Source: RGIG8748 sp045544515
GTDB taxonomy: Bacteria; Bacillota; Clostridia; UMGS1810
Direction of reading: 5' to 3'
DNA: 64,000 nucleotides
Assembly: GCA_045544515.1 (NCBI GenBank)
Contig: JAZPZD010000019.1
Coordinates: forward strand, 160,947-224,946
Positions 7,663 to 15,784 of the stretch are shown in pieces; the first letter of the stretch is position 1, and every line of letters begins with the position of its first letter. Both the position numbers and the translations under genes were made by a program. Under the pieces are notes generated by a model. That model ran no database searches, was not told where the DNA came from, and was given only the letters and a program-made list of their open reading frames with translations.

Positions 7663-9555
7663 ATGAACACCAACCATACGCACAACCACCACTGTCATAA
7701 CGATGGCTGCTGTCACTGCCACGATGAGCATACACACCATCATCACAACTGCTCTTGCGGCACGGAGCATACCGACTTGGGTAAAAAAGACCTGTATATA
7801 TTTGCTTTATCTCTGATAGCATTTGTGATGTATCTTTTTTTTAACAATACTTTTTTGGCGATAGCTGCAATTATCATTTGCGGTGCAAAAATATATGCTC
7901 ATGCGGTCAAATCTCTTGCAAAGCTCAAATTTAACGAAAATACGCTTATACTTATTGCGGTCATATCCACCGTATTGATGAGAGAATTTGCCGAAGGATA
8001 TGTAATAACTCTGCTTTTTGGTATCGGGCAGTATCTGGAAGAGTATTCCGTACAGAAATCACGAAAAAAGATAGAAAATCTTATAGCCAATTTCAGCGAA
8101 AAGGCAAACGACGAACACGGAAACAGCATTGACCCCCACCATATAAAAGTCGGTGACAAGCTGCTCTTGAAACCTGGTGACAAGCTATGTGTAGATGCCA
8201 GAATATTAAGCGGTTCATCCTCTTTTGATACTTCTGCCCTCACTGGCGAAAGTCTGCCCCAAGATGCACACGAGGGAGATAATTTACTCTCGGGTACGGT
8301 AAACCTTACCAATTCTGTGCTATGCGTTGCGGTATCGGAATTTAACAATTCCACATCCGCAAAAATCCGCGACTATGTAACAAAAGCTGCCGACCAAAAA
8401 TCAAAAACAGAAAAATTTATTACTTCTTTTGCAAGGATATACACCCCCTTTGTAATCGGTACAGCCTTTGTCATTGCCATAGTTCTCTGTGCTTTTGGAA
8501 TAACGGGCACAACAGAGGCGATAAGGCGTGCACTTACATTTATGATTGCGTCGTGTCCCTGTGCATTGGTTATAAGCATACCCCTTGCCTACTATGCGGC
8601 GGTGGGCTCTTCGGGCAAAAAAGGCATTCTTATCAAAGGTTCAAAATATATAAACCTTATTGCAAAGAGCGATACCATAGCCTTTGACAAAACAGGCACA
8701 CTTACAAAAGGCAAAATGTCTGTCGAAAAAATCGATTGCGAAGATTGGATAGACAAGGATAGCGCACTCTATTTTGCATCGTCGGTAGAAATGCACTCCT
8801 CTCACCCCATCGCTGAAGCAATATGCAATTCGTATACCAAAGAGAGAGGCAGTGCCGACAATATAAAAGAAACCTTTGGCAAAGGCATAAGTGCAACACT
8901 TGACGGAAAACAAGTCCATATAGGAAACTATCAATTCATAATCGAAAACGGCCTTGCCAATGCATCACAAAACGGCATCAATCTCTATATCGACAGAAAA
9001 AAGGCATGTGTTATACACATTACCGATACGGTAAAAAGCGATGCAAAAAAGTGCTTTGAAAACTTAAAAAAGCTCGGGATAAAGACAATCTGCATCCTCT
9101 CGGGCGACAATGAACTTAAAACGCAGAAACTAAAAAATCTATTGGATGCAGATTTTGCCAAAGGGGCACTTTTGCCAAATGACAAAGCCCGAGAAATAGA
9201 AAATATGAAAAATTCAGGCCGCAGGGTAATATTTGTCGGTGACGGTGTAAATGACGCCCCGTCGCTTGCAAGTGCAGATGTATCAATATCTGTAGCTACC
9301 GGTTCGGCACTTGCTATGGAAACGGGCGATATCACACTGGTTTCGGACAGTCTTAATGCGATACCTTATGTAATAAAGGTTTCGAAATATGCAATGAAAG
9401 TGATATATACAAATATCGTTTTTTCCTTGGCAGTAAAGCTTGCAGTGCTTGTTTGTGCGGCATTGGGAATGGCACCGATGTGGCTGGCACTTTTTGCCGA
9501 TGTGGGTGTTATGCTTTTGACAACACTCAATTCGCTCTCTGTTATAAAAAGATAA
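7663..9555 (+). CDS. P1B-type zinc/cadmium-translocating ATPase
   Basis: A 630-residue heavy-metal P-type ATPase that pumps metal across the membrane with ATP. In order: a His/Cys-rich tail in the first 40 residues instead of the usual HMA domain; membrane helices; actuator loop LTGES; SCPCALVIS ion-binding helix; DKTGTLTKG with the phosphorylated Asp; the SSHPIAEA motif; GDGVNDAPSLASADVS hinge; and two last helices with NIVFSLAVK and ADVGV. The CPC plus K and DxG pattern is that of the P1B-2 group (Zn, Cd, Pb). It is cotranscribed with the upstream ArsR repressor. AAAAGGAATGATACA precedes the ATG. Confidence 0.93.
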   Translation: MNTNHTHNHHCHNDGCCHCHDEHTHHHHNCSCGTEHTDLGKKDLYIFALSLIAFVMYLFFNNTFLAIAAIIICGAKIYAHAVKSLAKLKFNENTLILIAVISTVLMREFAEGYVITLLFGIGQYLEEYSVQKSRKKIENLIANFSEKANDEHGNSIDPHHIKVGDKLLLKPGDKLCVDARILSGSSSFDTSALTGESLPQDAHEGDNLLSGTVNLTNSVLCVAVSEFNNSTSAKIRDYVTKAADQKSKTEKFITSFARIYTPFVIGTAFVIAIVLCAFGITGTTEAIRRALTFMIASCPCALVISIPLAYYAAVGSSGKKGILIKGSKYINLIAKSDTIAFDKTGTLTKGKMSVEKIDCEDWIDKDSALYFASSVEMHSSHPIAEAICNSYTKERGSADNIKETFGKGISATLDGKQVHIGNYQFIIENGLANASQNGINLYIDRKKACVIHITDTVKSDAKKCFENLKKLGIKTICILSGDNELKTQKLKNLLDADFAKGALLPNDKAREIENMKNSGRRVIFVGDGVNDAPSLASADVSISVATGSALAMETGDITLVSDSLNAIPYVIKVSKYAMKVIYTNIVFSLAVKLAVLVCAALGMAPMWLALFADVGVMLLTTLNSLSVIKR

Positions 9556-9561
9556 CAAAAG

Positions 9562-9589
9562 TGCATCTCAAATTTGTGTTTGAGATGCA
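9562..9589. terminator. Bidirectional terminator between ATPase and spoIIQ-like gene
   Basis: TGCATCTCAAA and TTTGAGATGCA form an 11-pair stem with a 6-base loop, flanked by AAAAG and TTTTG, between two convergent genes. Confidence 0.8.
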
Positions 9590-9596
9590 TTTTGCT

Positions 9597-10313
9597 TTAT
9601 ACTTCGGGATTAAAATATTTGAGAGGGTCGTCGTATTTGCCGTCTTTGGTAATTTCAAAATGCAGATGCGTATCTGCAACAGTTTCAAAAAGAGAGGTAT
9701 CCCCCACTGTGGATATAACATCACCCTTTTGGACAATTCTGCCGGTTTTGACCATGTCAGTTCCGCTTAAGTTAGAATAGGTGCTCTTTATGCCGTTTCC
9801 ATGGTCGATGGTTATAGTAAAACCATAGCGAAAATCTTCTGTGGTATTAGAAACAGTCCCATCTGCAACCGAGCAAACCTCACTGCCCAAAGGCGCATAT
9901 ATATCAATACCGTTATGAACACGCCAGTCGTCAAGCGTTTCGGAATAAACGGGCGTATTTGGCGAATATTCTTTGATTATACCTCCTATGCAGGGCGGCT
10001 GAAAGGAAATTATATTTTCTGCAGCGGTTTCTGTTACAAGTGAATTTTCTTCATTTTCTTTTGTAATATCTTCGTTGTCGGAATTTATTTCTGGTTCATA
10101 GGTTTTATTTGTATTTTCAAAAACTTCTTCTACAACTTGTCTATCCTCGCTTTTGGTAACTGCCTGTTCCTTTGGCTTGTTCCCTTTTATAAGCGATACT
10201 GTAAATAGTGTTATAAGTCCTGCGGCTATGCAAACCCCTGCAAGAACCGCAAGTGCTGTTTTTTCTTTTTGCGAACTGTTATCCCCATATCCTCTTACAT
10301 ATTGTTTCTTCAT
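9597..10313 (-). CDS. spoIIQ: SpoIIQ-like M23 (LytM) peptidase, sporulation
   Basis: A 238-residue protein with one N-terminal membrane helix (about residues 20-42), a charged low-complexity linker, and a LytM/M23 domain. The zinc residues HNGID (about residue 130) and HLHFE (about 217) are kept, as in clostridial SpoIIQ and unlike the degenerate Bacillus protein. In the family SpoIIQ sits in the forespore membrane and pairs with SpoIIIAH in the engulfment channel. The call rests on the adjacent spoIID, a clostridial pairing; by domain alone it could be another M23 endopeptidase. The ATG at 10313 follows AAAGGATG; an upstream TTG in frame has no such site. Confidence 0.8.
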   Translation of the reverse strand: MKKQYVRGYGDNSSQKEKTALAVLAGVCIAAGLITLFTVSLIKGNKPKEQAVTKSEDRQVVEEVFENTNKTYEPEINSDNEDITKENEENSLVTETAAENIISFQPPCIGGIIKEYSPNTPVYSETLDDWRVHNGIDIYAPLGSEVCSVADGTVSNTTEDFRYGFTITIDHGNGIKSTYSNLSGTDMVKTGRIVQKGDVISTVGDTSLFETVADTHLHFEITKDGKYDDPLKYFNPEV

Positions 10314-10358
10314 CAATCCACATCCTTTCAGATTGATTTTTTCCAAAATATGTGTTAT

Positions 10359-11315
10359 TTATTCAAGAGGTTTATCTATCCTTACTACATCTATTCCCGA
10401 ATAATATTTCTTTAGTATTTCGTCGTATTTGAGCCCTTTTTTTGCATAATAGTTCGCACCGTACTGGCTCATACCCACACCATGGCCATAGCCTTTAACC
10501 CTAAACAAAATGCTATCGCCCCTGTTTTCTATTTCAAAGCAGGCAGACCTTAACGAAAAAAGCTGTCTTATCTTTGTTCCCTTGAAAGTCTTATTTCCAA
10601 GTTCTGCATTGGCGACTGCACCGCCCTCGGTATAGGTGATTTCGCCCACAATATTTTCAGAAAAATCGACATCTGTTTCGCTTTTTAATATGCTTTTGAA
10701 TTCTTCCAGAGAGAATTCTTTTTCTGTCTTAAACTTTGGTGCACTCTTATCCCCGGGGCTTTCCACACTTTTTAGATAGCTTACATCTGTCCCCCATACA
10801 TCCGAAGCATTTTCGGTTTTGCCCCCTGCAAAAGCATGAAAAACGGCTTTTATGGGTTTATTTTCGTACATAGCCACCATACCAATTGTTTCTGTTACGG
10901 CATCTTGACATTTTTTCAGATATTTATTGTAGTCTTTGCCCCATTTTGTCTTTGCGTCATCATTTGAAACAAAAGCCTGACAGTGTGAGAAATCTGTACA
11001 TATGTCTGCTCCCTTGTGAAAAGCATTTTTTTTAGATGATTTTATCTTTTCTATCGTATATGTTCTTGCAGCAACTGCCTGTGCCTTTAGTGCCTCTATT
11101 TCAAAGGAAGCCGGCATTTCTGCCATTACCACACCGGTAATATAGTCTTCAAAATTCATTGTTTCTGTCTTATCCTCCGAAGCAAAATATACATCTATGC
11201 TTGTTTGTGAGCTATATACATCAGGGCGGTCAGAATAATTCAGATTAAGCCAAAGTGGAAAAGCTATGACAATCAACGCAAGAAATGTAACCCAAATAAC
11301 TATATATTTCAACAT
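10359..11315 (-). CDS. spoIID: Stage II sporulation protein D
   Basis: A 318-residue SpoIID, a peptidoglycan lytic transglycosylase of the mother-cell membrane needed for engulfment. It has one N-terminal membrane helix (about residues 3-22). MAEMPASFEIEALKAQAVAA carries the catalytic glutamate, and GYGHGVGMSQYGAN is the C-terminal signature. The length is typical. GAGG lies only three bases from the ATG at 11315; an in-frame TTG at 11324 is less likely. It is followed by the spoIIQ-like gene in the same direction 45 bases later, consistent with joint expression in sporulation. Confidence 0.93.
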   Translation of the reverse strand: MLKYIVIWVTFLALIVIAFPLWLNLNYSDRPDVYSSQTSIDVYFASEDKTETMNFEDYITGVVMAEMPASFEIEALKAQAVAARTYTIEKIKSSKKNAFHKGADICTDFSHCQAFVSNDDAKTKWGKDYNKYLKKCQDAVTETIGMVAMYENKPIKAVFHAFAGGKTENASDVWGTDVSYLKSVESPGDKSAPKFKTEKEFSLEEFKSILKSETDVDFSENIVGEITYTEGGAVANAELGNKTFKGTKIRQLFSLRSACFEIENRGDSILFRVKGYGHGVGMSQYGANYYAKKGLKYDEILKKYYSGIDVVRIDKPLE

Positions 11316-11392
11316 ACACCTCAAAAAAATAATTTGTGTCTTTTTAATAATATATAAAATTATTTGAATATTATAACAATATATTTTTGCTA

Positions 11393-11421
11393 TTGAAAAA
11401 TATCTTTTTTAATGATATAAT
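11393..11421 (+). promoter_or_regulatory. Promoter of citrate synthase gene
   Basis: TTGAAA at 11393-11398 and TATAAT at 11416-11421 with a 17-base spacer, 33 bases before the citrate synthase start. It lies in the divergent interval with spoIID. Confidence 0.7.
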
Positions 11422-11454
11422 ATTTGGTATATCATTTAAGCGGAGGTGCATATT

Positions 11455-12813
11455 ATGGGAAAAGATAACAAATCTGATTTTGCTCAAATATGTGACAATG
11501 CTGTAGATTACTATCGCATTGATAAAGACGAATACCTTACATATCAGGTTAAACGCGGTCTTAGAAACATGGACGGTTCGGGTGTTCTTGCAGGACTTAC
11601 CAATGTGAGTGAAGTCCACGGCTATGTAGTAAGTGAAAGCGAGAAATCCCCTATCCACGGCGAACTCTCATACAGAGGCTACAACATCAAAGACCTTACT
11701 AAATCTTTTGGTATTGACAACCGTTTTGGTTTTGAAGAAGTGACATATCTTCTTTTGTTCGGAAAACTCCCTACCAAAGATGAACTCACCGAATACTGCA
11801 GTTTTCTTGCACAGAGCCGAGAACTGCCCGCGTTCTTTATAGAGGATATGATACTGAAATGCCCCAGTAAAGACATAATGAACAAATTGTCCAGAAGTGT
11901 ACTTACTCTGTATTCTTATGACAAAAATCCCGATGATTGTTCAATAGAGAATGTGACTAAGCAGTCTATCAAGCTTCTTTCAAGACTTCCGATAATTGCC
12001 GCACACTCTTACAGCAGCAAAAGGCATTATTTTGATAACAAGAGCCTTATTCTTCACAGACCGAAGGCTGAACTTTCTATTGCAGAGAATCTTCTCAGAA
12101 TGCTCTCTAAAAACAAGCAGTTTACAGAAGAGGATGCACAGATACTCGATACCACGCTTATGCTTCATGCAGAGCACGGCGGCGGTAACAACTCTACATT
12201 TACCTGCAGGGTACTCTCTTCTTCGGGAACAGATACATACAGTGCCATAGGAAGTGCCATAAGTGCACTCAAAGGTCCCCGTCACGGCGGTGCAAACGCC
12301 AAGGTTATGCAGATGATGGATGATATACAGTCGCATGTTAAAAACTGGGAAAGCCGCGACGAAGTGTACGAATATCTTTGCAAAATTGTACGCAAGGAAG
12401 CCAACGATCGTTCGGGACTTATCTATGGTATGGGACACGCAGTATATACCCTGTCCGACCCCAGAGCCGTAATACTCAAGGAAAATGCCAAGAAGCTCTC
12501 CGACAGACTTGGATTTGAAAAAGAGTTTAATCTCTACAACCTTATTGAAGAACTCGGACCACAGGTATTCAAAGATGTAAAAGGAGTAAAGAAGATAATC
12601 TGTACAAATGTTGACTTCTACTCCGGTTTTGTTTACAAGATGCTCAAAATCCCGCCCGAAATGTACACACCGCTTTTTGCAATATCGCGTACAGCAGGCT
12701 GGTGTGCTCACCGACTTGAAGAAATCATTTCCGGCGGAAGAATTATCCGTCCTGCATACAAGAGTCTCTGCAGAAACGAAAGAGATTATATCCCTATGGA
12801 TGAAAGACAGTAA
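11455..12813 (+). CDS. Citrate synthase
   Basis: A 452-residue type I citrate synthase, joining acetyl-CoA and oxaloacetate. SYRGYNIKDL is an N-terminal family segment. LMLHAEHGGGNNSTFTCR and GPRHGGANAKVMQMM carry the two catalytic histidines, and GMGHAVYTLSDPRA the substrate histidine and nearby residues. The length suits the clostridial branch with a somewhat long N-terminus. The GTG at 11446 lies inside the GGAGGTG ribosome binding site, so the ATG at 11455 is used. No aconitase or isocitrate dehydrogenase gene is near. 2-Methylcitrate synthase activity cannot be excluded. Confidence 0.93.
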   Translation: MGKDNKSDFAQICDNAVDYYRIDKDEYLTYQVKRGLRNMDGSGVLAGLTNVSEVHGYVVSESEKSPIHGELSYRGYNIKDLTKSFGIDNRFGFEEVTYLLLFGKLPTKDELTEYCSFLAQSRELPAFFIEDMILKCPSKDIMNKLSRSVLTLYSYDKNPDDCSIENVTKQSIKLLSRLPIIAAHSYSSKRHYFDNKSLILHRPKAELSIAENLLRMLSKNKQFTEEDAQILDTTLMLHAEHGGGNNSTFTCRVLSSSGTDTYSAIGSAISALKGPRHGGANAKVMQMMDDIQSHVKNWESRDEVYEYLCKIVRKEANDRSGLIYGMGHAVYTLSDPRAVILKENAKKLSDRLGFEKEFNLYNLIEELGPQVFKDVKGVKKIICTNVDFYSGFVYKMLKIPPEMYTPLFAISRTAGWCAHRLEEIISGGRIIRPAYKSLCRNERDYIPMDERQ

Positions 12814-12829
12814 TGCAAAAAATAAGCAA

Positions 12830-12862
12830 ATAAGCTGAACGCTTTTTAGGCGTTCAGCTTAT
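12830..12862. terminator. Bidirectional terminator after citrate synthase
   Basis: A perfect 13-pair stem (ATAAGCTGAACGC with its complement) and a 7-base loop, followed by GTTTTT. It separates the convergent citrate synthase and pseudokinase genes. Confidence 0.85.
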
Positions 12863-12866
12863 GTTT

Positions 12867-14534
12867 TTATTCTCTGATCAAAGTATAAATTTTGCCGTCT
12901 ATGTAATTGTACAGATTGATTTTTCCGTTTTCAATCGGTTCAAATATCCATTGTTTTACCCAACCTGCGCTCTCGCTTCCGTGATAATGTACACCGTTTT
13001 CTAATTTAAAGTACTTTCCCTTTTTGTAAGGCAGGTTGTACTCTGTAGAAATATTATCTTCTTCGTCACAGATATATTTTACAAAATCACCGTCTTTGTT
13101 CGAATATGTACCGGCAAACATTTTGGCAGAAAGTAAAAATTCTTCTGTCTTATTTTCGCCAATAAGCCACCTCTGCGCATTTTCAAACTGCTCTTTGCTA
13201 TCGTTGTAATCACCGAGCTTTGCAAAGATTTCCATAGCGTATGTATACATACTGTCCCGCATATATTCTACCGCAAGCCTGTAATTACACTCTTTTGTCA
13301 TTTCTTTGTCTTTGATTTCCTCAAATATTTCAAGAGCTTCTTTGTACTTTTTTTCTTTGAAAAGACCGTTTGCCATATTGTATTTGTAGTCTTGCACAAA
13401 TTCCTTTGCCTTGGGATTTTTTTCTGATTTAAGCCTATCCAATACTTTTTCTGCCTCTTCTTTTTTGCCGTCGGATGTGAGCATATTTACCTTGGCTATA
13501 AGACAAGCTATAACTTTTTCTTTGGCACCGGTATAGCCATTGTTACTTAATTTTTCAAAAATTTCTATTGCCTTGTCTGTTTCGCCGCCTTTCAAAAGTG
13601 CTTCTGCTTTTTCGTAATCACACTTTTTAATCATTTCTTTGGAATTTTTATATTCAGATATTTCTTCGAAAGCCCGGCGTGCTTTATCAAAGCGTTGCTC
13701 TTTGAGATAGGTATTTGCTTTGGAATACTTACTGCCAAGAGAAATTGCTTTTCCGCCAAACACAGCTAACACACATACCAAAACGGCAATCGCGGCCAAT
13801 ATCACATATTTACCCTTTGTTTTGTTTTTTACTTGAGGTGAATTTTCTGCAAATTCATCACTGTCATCTGTAACAACATCATCGCAATTTTCATTGTCGC
13901 CATATGATTCTGTAACAAATCTTCCATGCACAAGGTCATTTAGCCTGTCGTACATAGACATTGTTTGTGGATATCTTCTATCCGGTTCATATTCGCAAGC
14001 CTTGAGTATAATCTCCGAGAGAAGTGCATCTGCATTTGCGGGGGCAGGAAACTTTTTGCCGGACATTCGCATATCGAGTGCCCTCTGCGCATCTTCTAAC
14101 TCGTCAGTCTTTCTAAAAGGAGCACGATTGTTATTTAAGAGCTTGTACATTATTATACCAAGAGAATATATATCGGACACACTGGTTTTGACACCTTCTT
14201 TTAATGTTTCAGGTGCCATATACACATAAATGCCGCTTGTGTTGGGATAACTTTGTTCATATAGCTTGGCGACATTGATATCACCCAAAACAAACTCGCC
14301 CTCGGGCGAGAGAAAAATATTACTCGGTTTGACACCGCCATGTATAATACCCAATCTGTCGTATTCTGCCAGAGAAATACATATATCAAGTCCAAGCTTT
14401 ATTACATTTTCTCTTGTATTGTGGTTCTGAAAATAGTCGTTTACAAAGATATAATTGTTATCTTTGATAAATTGGGCAATATTTGCACCCTCTGAACCTT
14501 TTTGGATATTAAAGGTAAGTATATGTTTTTGCAT
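12867..14534 (-). CDS. Degenerate protein kinase domain with membrane helix and TPR-like repeats
   Basis: A 555-residue protein of unknown role. Residues about 1-220 match the C-lobe of a Hanks-type kinase: IIHGGVKPSN at the catalytic loop, LGDINVAKL at the DFG site, APETLKEG and SDIYSLGIIMYKLL. The N-lobe (glycine loop, ATP lysine) is missing and the catalytic HRD aspartate is glycine, so it is probably a pseudokinase. A single membrane helix follows (KYVILAAIAVLVCVLAVFGG, about residues 247-266), then several TPR-like helical repeats such as FDKARRAFEEISEYKNSKEM, then a short beta-rich end. CGGAGATAAAATT precedes the ATG. It lies 14 bases after the aldo/keto reductase gene. Confidence 0.8.
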   Translation of the reverse strand: MQKHILTFNIQKGSEGANIAQFIKDNNYIFVNDYFQNHNTRENVIKLGLDICISLAEYDRLGIIHGGVKPSNIFLSPEGEFVLGDINVAKLYEQSYPNTSGIYVYMAPETLKEGVKTSVSDIYSLGIIMYKLLNNNRAPFRKTDELEDAQRALDMRMSGKKFPAPANADALLSEIILKACEYEPDRRYPQTMSMYDRLNDLVHGRFVTESYGDNENCDDVVTDDSDEFAENSPQVKNKTKGKYVILAAIAVLVCVLAVFGGKAISLGSKYSKANTYLKEQRFDKARRAFEEISEYKNSKEMIKKCDYEKAEALLKGGETDKAIEIFEKLSNNGYTGAKEKVIACLIAKVNMLTSDGKKEEAEKVLDRLKSEKNPKAKEFVQDYKYNMANGLFKEKKYKEALEIFEEIKDKEMTKECNYRLAVEYMRDSMYTYAMEIFAKLGDYNDSKEQFENAQRWLIGENKTEEFLLSAKMFAGTYSNKDGDFVKYICDEEDNISTEYNLPYKKGKYFKLENGVHYHGSESAGWVKQWIFEPIENGKINLYNYIDGKIYTLIRE

Positions 14535-14548
14535 AATTTTATCTCCGG

Positions 14549-15661
14549 TTACATTATAATTCCATTTGTTTTTTTGATTTTTGTAAGTTCTTCCCTTATT
14601 TTTATGCATTGCGGACAGTTAGTTTCACATTTGCCGCATTTAACGCATTTTGAGATGATTTCCGCATATATCTCAAGTTCTTCTCTGGTTTCTTGGCGAG
14701 AAGTTTTTGCTCCCAGGAATTTGTTATAAACACCAAAAATTTCGGATATAGGGATATCAGACGGGCAAACCTCCCTGCAATAATTACACTTTGTGCAGGG
14801 GATTTGTTTTATCTGTCTTATGAGCTTGCGGGCTCTGTCAAAAACCTCAAACTGCTCTTTGGTATAAGGAACAAAGTTTTTTAATGTATTTATATTGTCG
14901 TTTACCATATCCATGCTTCCCATACCCGAAAGAACCATGAAAACCTCGGGGTAGCTTGCCGCATACGAAATGGCATAGGATGCCACGCTTGATTTTCCTA
15001 ATACTTCAAGCTCTTTGACAGCTTTTTGCGGAATACTTACAAGTGCCCCGCCTTTGACAGGCTCCATAACAATGACCTTTTTGCCGTGTTTTACCGCAAC
15101 ATCATAGCATGCCTTACTCTGAACTGTGGGGTCATCATAATCAAGATAATTAATCTGCAGCTGCACAGCCTCCATATAGGGTTGTTCTGTAAGTATAGTA
15201 TCCAAAAAGTCTGCCGTATCATGAAACGACATTCCTATATGCTTTATTTTTCCTTGTTCTTTTAACTTTTTTACAATTTCAAAAGAATTGCACCTTTTGT
15301 GTTTGTCATAGCCCTCACGGTTGAGACAATGGAACAAATAAAAGTCAAAATATTCCACTCCGCAAAGTTTTAGCTGCTTTTCAAAAAGAGGCAGGATATC
15401 TTCTTCCTTTTTAAAACACCAGTACGAAAGTTTATCAGCAAGGACATATTCTTCTCTGTTATATCTCGATGTAAGGCAGTCGCGGATTGCAGTTTCGCTC
15501 TTTCCGTCAAGATAACCGTGTGCAGTATCAAAGTAGTTAAACCCTTCAGACATAAAGGTATCTATCATATCGCAAAAAGCATCAGTGTCTACTTTGCTGT
15601 CAACCATCGGCAGACGCATACAGCCAAAGCCGAGATTGCCTTTGATTTTGTCATCAAACAT
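14549..15661 (-). CDS. Aldo/keto reductase with two 4Fe-4S clusters
   Basis: A 370-residue aldo/keto reductase barrel followed by a ferredoxin-like end. GFGCMRLPM and FDTAHGYLDGKSE (catalytic Asp and Tyr region) begin the barrel, and HIGMSFHDTADFLD and VMEPVKGG continue it. CTKCNYCREVCPSDIPIS and CVKCGKCETNCPQCIKI are two Cys4 iron-sulfur motifs in the last 100 residues. Such ferredoxin-fused members are common in anaerobic clostridia; substrates are unknown. The stop lies 14 bases before the pseudokinase start, so the two are probably cotranscribed. Confidence 0.92.
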   Translation of the reverse strand: MFDDKIKGNLGFGCMRLPMVDSKVDTDAFCDMIDTFMSEGFNYFDTAHGYLDGKSETAIRDCLTSRYNREEYVLADKLSYWCFKKEEDILPLFEKQLKLCGVEYFDFYLFHCLNREGYDKHKRCNSFEIVKKLKEQGKIKHIGMSFHDTADFLDTILTEQPYMEAVQLQINYLDYDDPTVQSKACYDVAVKHGKKVIVMEPVKGGALVSIPQKAVKELEVLGKSSVASYAISYAASYPEVFMVLSGMGSMDMVNDNINTLKNFVPYTKEQFEVFDRARKLIRQIKQIPCTKCNYCREVCPSDIPISEIFGVYNKFLGAKTSRQETREELEIYAEIISKCVKCGKCETNCPQCIKIREELTKIKKTNGIIM

Positions 15662-15676
15662 ATATAATCACATTCC

Positions 15677-15784
15677 TTACAAATTAAAAATTTTAATTAT
15701 TCCATATACTGCCGCAACACCAATAGCAAACGACATAGGACCAAGGATACGAAACTTGATTTTTGAGGCCGGTTTTATTAACAC
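15677..15784 (-). CDS. Possible 35-residue membrane peptide overlapping the addA stop
   Basis: A GTG codon inside the last codons of addA opens a 35-codon frame whose product is basic at the start (KPASKIKFR) and then hydrophobic (a segment with SFAIGVAAVYGIIKIF), which would make one membrane helix. The 4-base-class overlap with addA suggests translational coupling. No strong ribosome binding site is seen, and nothing is recognised. It may be a chance frame, but the compositional switch is protein-like. Confidence 0.35.
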   Translation of the reverse strand: MLIKPASKIKFRILGPMSFAIGVAAVYGIIKIFNL

